A stretch of DNA of 22,038 nucleotides, from NCBI GenBank assembly GCA_003427395.1, contig BFEA01000411.1:1028567-1050604 (forward strand). Direction: 5' to 3'. Below the pieces are notes generated by a model. The model ran no database searches and was not told where the DNA came from. It saw nothing but the letters and a program-made list of their open reading frames with translations. Made by a program: the position numbers and the translations under genes. Below, in pieces: positions 18,382-22,038 of this stretch (its first letter is position 1; every line of letters starts with the position of its first letter). This stretch comes from Chara braunii (taxonomy: Eukaryota > Streptophyta > Charophyceae > Charales > Characeae).

Positions 18382-19158
18382 CTAGAAGATGTCGACGAAC
18401 TCGTCCAGCAACCGCACCACCCGAGGGTCCGAAGACAAGTCTATGGGTGAAGCGTCGGCTACTCCGACAGTCCATATGAAACATAGGCCGATCTCCTCGG
18501 GCTGCTCGTAAGCGCAAGTTGCCTGAAATGATTTGGCCGTCACCACTTGGCGCCGAATCGAAGGGTGCGGTAGAGGAATAGTACACGCCACTTCAGCGCG
18601 GGAGGCGTCGCGAACGCTAAGAATCCGCCGGTGGAAGTTGACCGTGTGATCCGCATTTGCAAGCGAAGGCATTCCCAGAATGATGTCGAAGTCCATGTCG
18701 AGAATGTTGAACGTCACCGGTTCGCATGCATGAGGTGCGAAATAAACCGGTACGGCCTCGATGTAACGGTCGAGAAGTTGCTGCGTTTTCCCATCCGCCA
18801 ACTTCATCGCCGTCGGGTTTGCCTTCCTCCGAACTTGTGTGCCAAGGCCAGCCCTTTGCATAAAGGATTGGCTCGTGAAATTGCGAGACGCGCCGCTATC
18901 CAGCAAAGCGTTGCAGGACGCTTGCCGAACTTGAATGCGGACATACATGAGCGGTGCGTTGTTGTCATCGTACCGCTGCGTGCGAAACTCGCGGGCCACC
19001 TTGGTAGTATGCGCAAGGATGTCCCCCACCGCAACTTCGTCATCCGTCGGCGAAGTTGGTGGTGCATAGAAGGATAAGTACCGTGTGGAGATGAGCGCAT
19101 ACTGTTGCGCATTGCGGTCCCGGCAAGCGGCCTGTGGTCGGGAGAGGAAGCCATGCAA
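18382..19158 (-). pseudogene. Element 2 aspartic protease region
   Basis: This 258-codon minus frame holds NALLDSGASRNFTS, the retropepsin active site with canonical D-S-G, and DFDIILGMPSLANA, the second conserved block. It runs to LLDEFVDIF and a stop just before the RT frame. It is the longest uninterrupted frame in element 2. It would cleave the Gag-Pol polyprotein in an active element. No intact upstream Gag frame reaches it. Confidence 0.85.
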
Positions 19159-19448
19159 AGTCCTCAGACGTGAGCGGGTCCAATACCTCTATGTTGAACT
19201 CGCACGCCGAATCTCGTGAAGAACCACTTGAAGACGATAGGTCGCCGCTGCCGGACGGAGAAGATGCCGCACACACATCTTGTCCTTGAGCTCGAGTATC
19301 AGCGTAGGAATGAGCCGGGCAGCATAGTCCTCAAAAGAATAAGTAAGACTATCGACTTCCACGTGCACCTCGGAATGGAGGCCGGTTACTCGCGAAGAAA
19401 CCAGTTCCAGAGGCGTCGAGAGTGTTGTCGAGTCACTCTCGACGGTGC

Positions 19449-20727
19449 TTAGTTTCCCTGTTTGCCCTTGCCTTTCAATGGGCAGGCCAGTCTCTCATGG
19501 AGATCACTGTTGCACCAAAGGCAATAGTGGAATCTCGTGCACGCCTTGAATGCTTGCTCGAAGATGCCATATTGGGACCATGGGGCTGGAGCTGTTGCGC
19601 CGGGCCCGGGGCTAGATGCGGTGTTGGTCTTCGTCTTGCCGCGTCCTCGGCCTCTGTCGGGGCGGCCACCTTTCCGAGCGGCTGCGAGTCTGTCTCCTTC
19701 ATGGGCAGACACAGCCTCACTAGTTTGTTCAAATGTCGTTGCCGCCGCGACCACGACCGCTCTTGGCCGTTGCTGGTCCCTGCTCGGGCCTGCCACAGAC
19801 GAACGCAGGTTCTTAGCCTCCTTGTGATCTGCGCGGCCTTTGTCAAAAAGTTCCGCTGTCATCATCAAGGTGTCCTCCACGTGAGTCAAGGCATTGCTCA
19901 ATGCCGGACATGACCTTAAGGTGAAATAGTGGTGGATGGCTTTGAAGCCCATCTGGATGTTTGAGACTGACCTCCAGCGTTGGTACTCGGCAATCCAGTC
20001 GGTACTCGACAGCGTGCCTTGTTCGAAGACCATGAGCTTGTCCATAGCCTTGATCTCCAACGGCTCGACTCGGATCTGTCTTCATCGAGTCGCAAAAGAT
20101 CTCCTTCCCGTCTAACTTTGGAGCTGTCTCGTGCGGTTCCGAACTTGAGGTGTTGGCGGTAGTACAGATCCGCTGCAACTGTTGCGTTGCGGTCTGCTGT
20201 AACTGCACGTCGTCCTTGAGGGAGCCGACGTCCATCCCCAATGCTTCGAAGCGCTCGGAGGTATTGGAAGAGCTTGCATCCGGGCCGGTGACAGGTCTCT
20301 GCTCCAGCTGCTAGAGGCGGCCTTGTACTTGAGTTAGCGAGTCATCGAGGCTGTGGATATCCTCCGGCTGTGTAATACAAGTTGCCAGGAGGTCTGTGAG
20401 ATGGGAGAGGAGGAGAGCAATCTTGTTTTCGCTATCCCCCATCTAGCCATTCTCGACCTCGGTCCGCCATTCCGCTGCCATTGTGAGCAAAGTCTGCTCT
20501 CCGCTAAATATCTTCCCACGGCGTTGGTTTCTTTCTTCATCGGCAGCCCTTGCTGCTACCTCGTCATGTTGGCGTTGTTGTTGAAGTGCCAGCGGACGTG
20601 CCTGCTCGGCGTCCTCTGCCTTCTTCTTCGCTGCCGCTGCTGCGTCATCTGCCCGTTTCTTTGTTTCGGTACTCCAAGCCAGCAGGGCCTGATAGGCCTC
20701 GTCTGCTTCTCAGGACCTCTCGTCCAT
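19449..20727 (-). pseudogene. Element 2 Gag
   Basis: An ATG at 20727-20725 on the minus strand opens a helical, Ala/Lys/Glu-rich segment (for example KKRADDAAAAAKKKAEDAEQ). It is interrupted by at least three stops (about 20712, 20445 and 20311), then runs as GMDVGSLKDDVQLQQ. After a frame break near 20070 the core continues as STDWIAEYQRWRSVSN and LFDKGRADHKEAKNL. It ends with an RGRGRGK basic patch and a CCHC knuckle, CLWCNSDLHERLAC (C-x2-C-x4-H-x4-C). The segment 19160-19448 is a decayed link to the protease. Confidence 0.8.
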
Positions 20728-20799
20728 GATGGCTGTATGTGACCGCAACAGCATAGACCAGGCCGGGGGCCTGCTGACGTGGTATTTCCTGCTCTGTCG

Positions 20800-20860
20800 G
20801 CTGACGTGGCCTGCTGACGTGGCCTGCTGACGTGGCCTGCTGATGTGTCCTGCTGACAGG
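20800..20860 (+). repeat. 13-bp tandem array GCTGACGTGGCCT
   Basis: Units start at 20800, 20813 and 20826 (identical), 20839 (variant GCTGATGTGTCCT) and 20852 (partial). An earlier loose copy, CTGCTGACGTGGT, is at 20771-20783. It lies 70-130 bp upstream of the Gag ATG of element 2 and stops at the inversion breakpoint at 20857. Confidence 0.93.
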
Positions 20861-21028
20861 TCAGGATTTGTATCCAAGTCTTCCGTGCGCTATTTTGCAC
20901 CATTTTGTATGTATTAGAATGCACATTGCTTGTTGAGATTCTACTTGCACTGCATTGTCCATTCAGTCCTTTTCATCACATTGCAGATCCTCGGTTTCTA
21001 TGTACATCGCCCAACTGGGCATGTAACA
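20857..21028 (+). repeat. 5' LTR end of element 2, in inverted orientation
   Basis: The 172 bp are the reverse complement of 14680-14851 with four mismatches. The terminal here is TGTAACA, the intact form of the sequence that is TAACA with a G/C change at 14680. Confidence 0.9.
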
Positions 21029-21030
21029 GT

Positions 21031-21040
21031 TGGTATTGGA
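21031..21040 (+). other. Primer binding site of element 2 (inverted)
   Basis: TGGTATTGGA lies two bases after the LTR end at 21028. It is the same variant as the element 1 site, TGGTATTGGAGC, although the following bases (ACG) differ. Confidence 0.65.
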
Positions 21041-21796
21041 ACGCCGCACGTGAATCAGGACAACCTGATCTGACACGTGTGCGGGGACTAGGTAGCTGAT
21101 TAGTCTTTATTGATTGATTAGAGCACACTAGTGACCCCAAAATCATGATTTTGACCTTACTGCCAAAAATCGATTTTTTTTTTTCTTTCCTTGGATTTTG
21201 TTTTCTCGCTATTCCTGTTGTGGAAAATCGTAATAGCGCAACATCTGAAATTCCCATTTCTGTTTTTCCTCCGAAAATTTGAAATTTCGTTGTTGAAAAT
21301 CCGGAATATTCTTCTTTTCGAAAATTTCGATTTCCTGTTGCATTTCCCGTTATTTAAAAATTCGGAATATCTTCTTTTTCGAAATTCGTTTTTCTGAAAC
21401 GGTACGGGAAATCCTTCCTGCAGGTATTATTTTCCAAACTGCAAATACTCTCATCTGAGTAAATCCGAATATTTGTCATTTCTTTTCGGAAATTTTTTCG
21501 CAGTTCTAGGATTCTGTCAGTCAGTTCTATAAATCATTTGCAGTTCGAAGTCGATTTTTTTTTCTCTCATTCATCATTTCACACTTCAAGGGAGGTTGGG
21601 AGACCTACTGAACTTGCAGAACAGGGGATTTGATTATTTTGATTTTTTTTTTGCAAAGTTCAAACTTTTCTTTTTGATCAATGGCTCTTTATCTGGGCGA
21701 TTCTCCCCACCCACCCTCCCCACCTATGTTGTTGCCCCCTCTGGCCTTACCTTCTCTATCCATCTCCAGGTACCCCCTGCGACGGCATTGGTGAGT

Positions 21797-21850
21797 TGCC
21801 ACGTCAGCAGGCCACGTCAGCAGACTACATCAGCAGGACATGCCAGCAGG
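21797..21850 (-). repeat. Second half of the 13-bp array, opposite orientation
   Basis: CCACGTCAGCAGG, CCACGTCAGCAGA, CTACATCAGCAGG and ACATGCCAGCAGG follow one another in 13-bp steps. They are the complement of the units at 20800-20860. Confidence 0.88.
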
Positions 21851-22038
21851 AGGGGATCAAACGAAAGGAGGGAGAGAGATGGGAATGTCGTCAACACCAA
21901 GTTTTTGTCACAAGTCCCAAATAATCCCTTGTCGTAATGTCTAACGCCCAAAAGTCGAGTCTGGATCCAATTTCACCAAGCTCTCTCTCTCACTCTTCTC
22001 TCGTAGTCTGCAGATGCAGTGAAGTGAGATAAGGAGAG
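21848..22038 (-). repeat. 5' LTR of element 2, continuation (partial, runs off window)
   Basis: The 191 bp align directly with 15032-15222 at a constant offset of 6816, with few substitutions. The part of the LTR equivalent to 14852-15031 is absent between this and the inverted LTR end. Confidence 0.88.

Larger units (their letters stand above)
20857..21847 (+). other. Inverted segment of element 2: LTR end, primer site, leader, half array
   Basis: In plus orientation this segment reads: 172 bp of LTR ending GGGCATGTAACA (20857-21028), a primer binding site, about 750 bp of AT-rich leader with no credible gene, and four 13-bp CCACGTCAGCAGG-type units (21797-21847). Every part is reversed with respect to element 2. 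See the finding on the inversion. Confidence 0.72.
5769..22038 (-). mobile_element. Element 1: decayed Ty3/gypsy chromovirus, 5' LTR interrupted
   Basis: Reading the minus strand, this retrotransposon has a 5' LTR beginning at 14525, a primer binding site at 14510-14521, a leader, Gag, CCHC knuckle, protease, RT, RNase H, integrase and chromodomain, then the 3' LTR at 5769-7306. The first ~165 bp of the two LTRs match closely from the shared start TGTAATGAACCCC. That domain order with a chromodomain after integrase defines chromoviruses (Metaviridae). All domains carry stops, frameshifts or deletions, so the copy is dead. Element 2 is inserted in the 5' LTR at 14680, so the remaining 5' LTR lies beyond the window. 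Confidence 0.85.
14680..22038 (-). mobile_element. Element 2: nested Ty3/gypsy chromovirus with rearranged 5' end
   Basis: This minus-strand retrotransposon sits inside the 5' LTR of element 1. Its 3' LTR is 14680-15983. Chromodomain remnant, integrase, RNase H, RT, protease and Gag follow up to 20727. The 5' LTR is represented by 20857-21028 (inverted) and 21848-22038 onward. It differs from element 1 in LTR and Gag sequence, so it is another family. Multiple stops, frameshifts and deletions make it non-autonomous. Confidence 0.85.

Noticed and set aside
18631-19077. 148-codon plus-strand frame
   Set aside because: It is a shadow of the protease frame on the minus strand, which carries clear retropepsin motifs.
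14680-21028. Terminal inverted repeats of a DNA transposon (14680-14851 versus 20857-21028)
   Set aside because: The inverted copies are ends of LTRs with a primer binding site next to one of them. A local inversion in a retrotransposon explains them better than a transposon with inverted ends, and no transposase is present.

Overview
The window looks like nuclear DNA of a plant-lineage eukaryote. It has GT-AG introns, long dinucleotide microsatellites, a multi-exon gene, and two decayed Ty3/gypsy LTR retrotransposons of the chromovirus type. A gene for a probable ASH/MSP-domain protein (typical of species with flagellated cells) beside large chromoviruses would suit a charophyte alga such as Chara or another streptophyte with swimming sperm. 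That is inference; no marker in the window fixes the species.

Positions 1-5300 carry a minus-strand gene seen as separate exons (5117-5238 candidate, 4297-4681, 999-1205, 328-504). Splice sites and phases agree from 4681 down to 328, and the gene runs off the left edge. Its introns hold most of the low-complexity DNA: TC/AC/GT repeats at 1-242, a CT-rich tract at 2810-3220, a quadruplex-prone G-rich block at 4010-4150 and a CA repeat at 4975-5042. A small basic ORF of doubtful reality lies at 5525-5686.

Element 1 (minus strand) begins at 5769. Its 3' LTR is about 5769-7306. The internal region follows in sense order from the right: primer binding site 14510-14521, a long leader rich in CCACGTCAGC-like motifs, Gag with coiled coils, CCHC knuckle, protease, reverse transcriptase, RNase H, integrase, and chromodomain ending at 8198. 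All are broken by stops, frameshifts and internal deletions. Its 5' LTR starts at 14525 and is cut after 155 bp by element 2.

Element 2 (minus strand) is nested in that LTR. Its 3' LTR is 14680-15983, bounded by near-perfect 10-bp terminal inverted repeats and a G-rich polypurine tract. Chromodomain remnant, integrase, RNase H, RT, protease and Gag then run up to 20727. At its 5' end, a segment of about 990 bp (20857-21847) holding the end of the 5' LTR, the primer binding site, the leader and half of a 13-bp TGACGTGGC repeat array lies in the wrong orientation. Reversing it conceptually makes the array, leader, primer site and LTR line up, so a local inversion is the simplest reading. The rest of the 5' LTR continues at 21848 and leaves the window, as must the remainder of element 1's LTR.

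No tRNA, rRNA, CRISPR or prokaryotic feature was seen. One ambiguous base (n) is at 16653.
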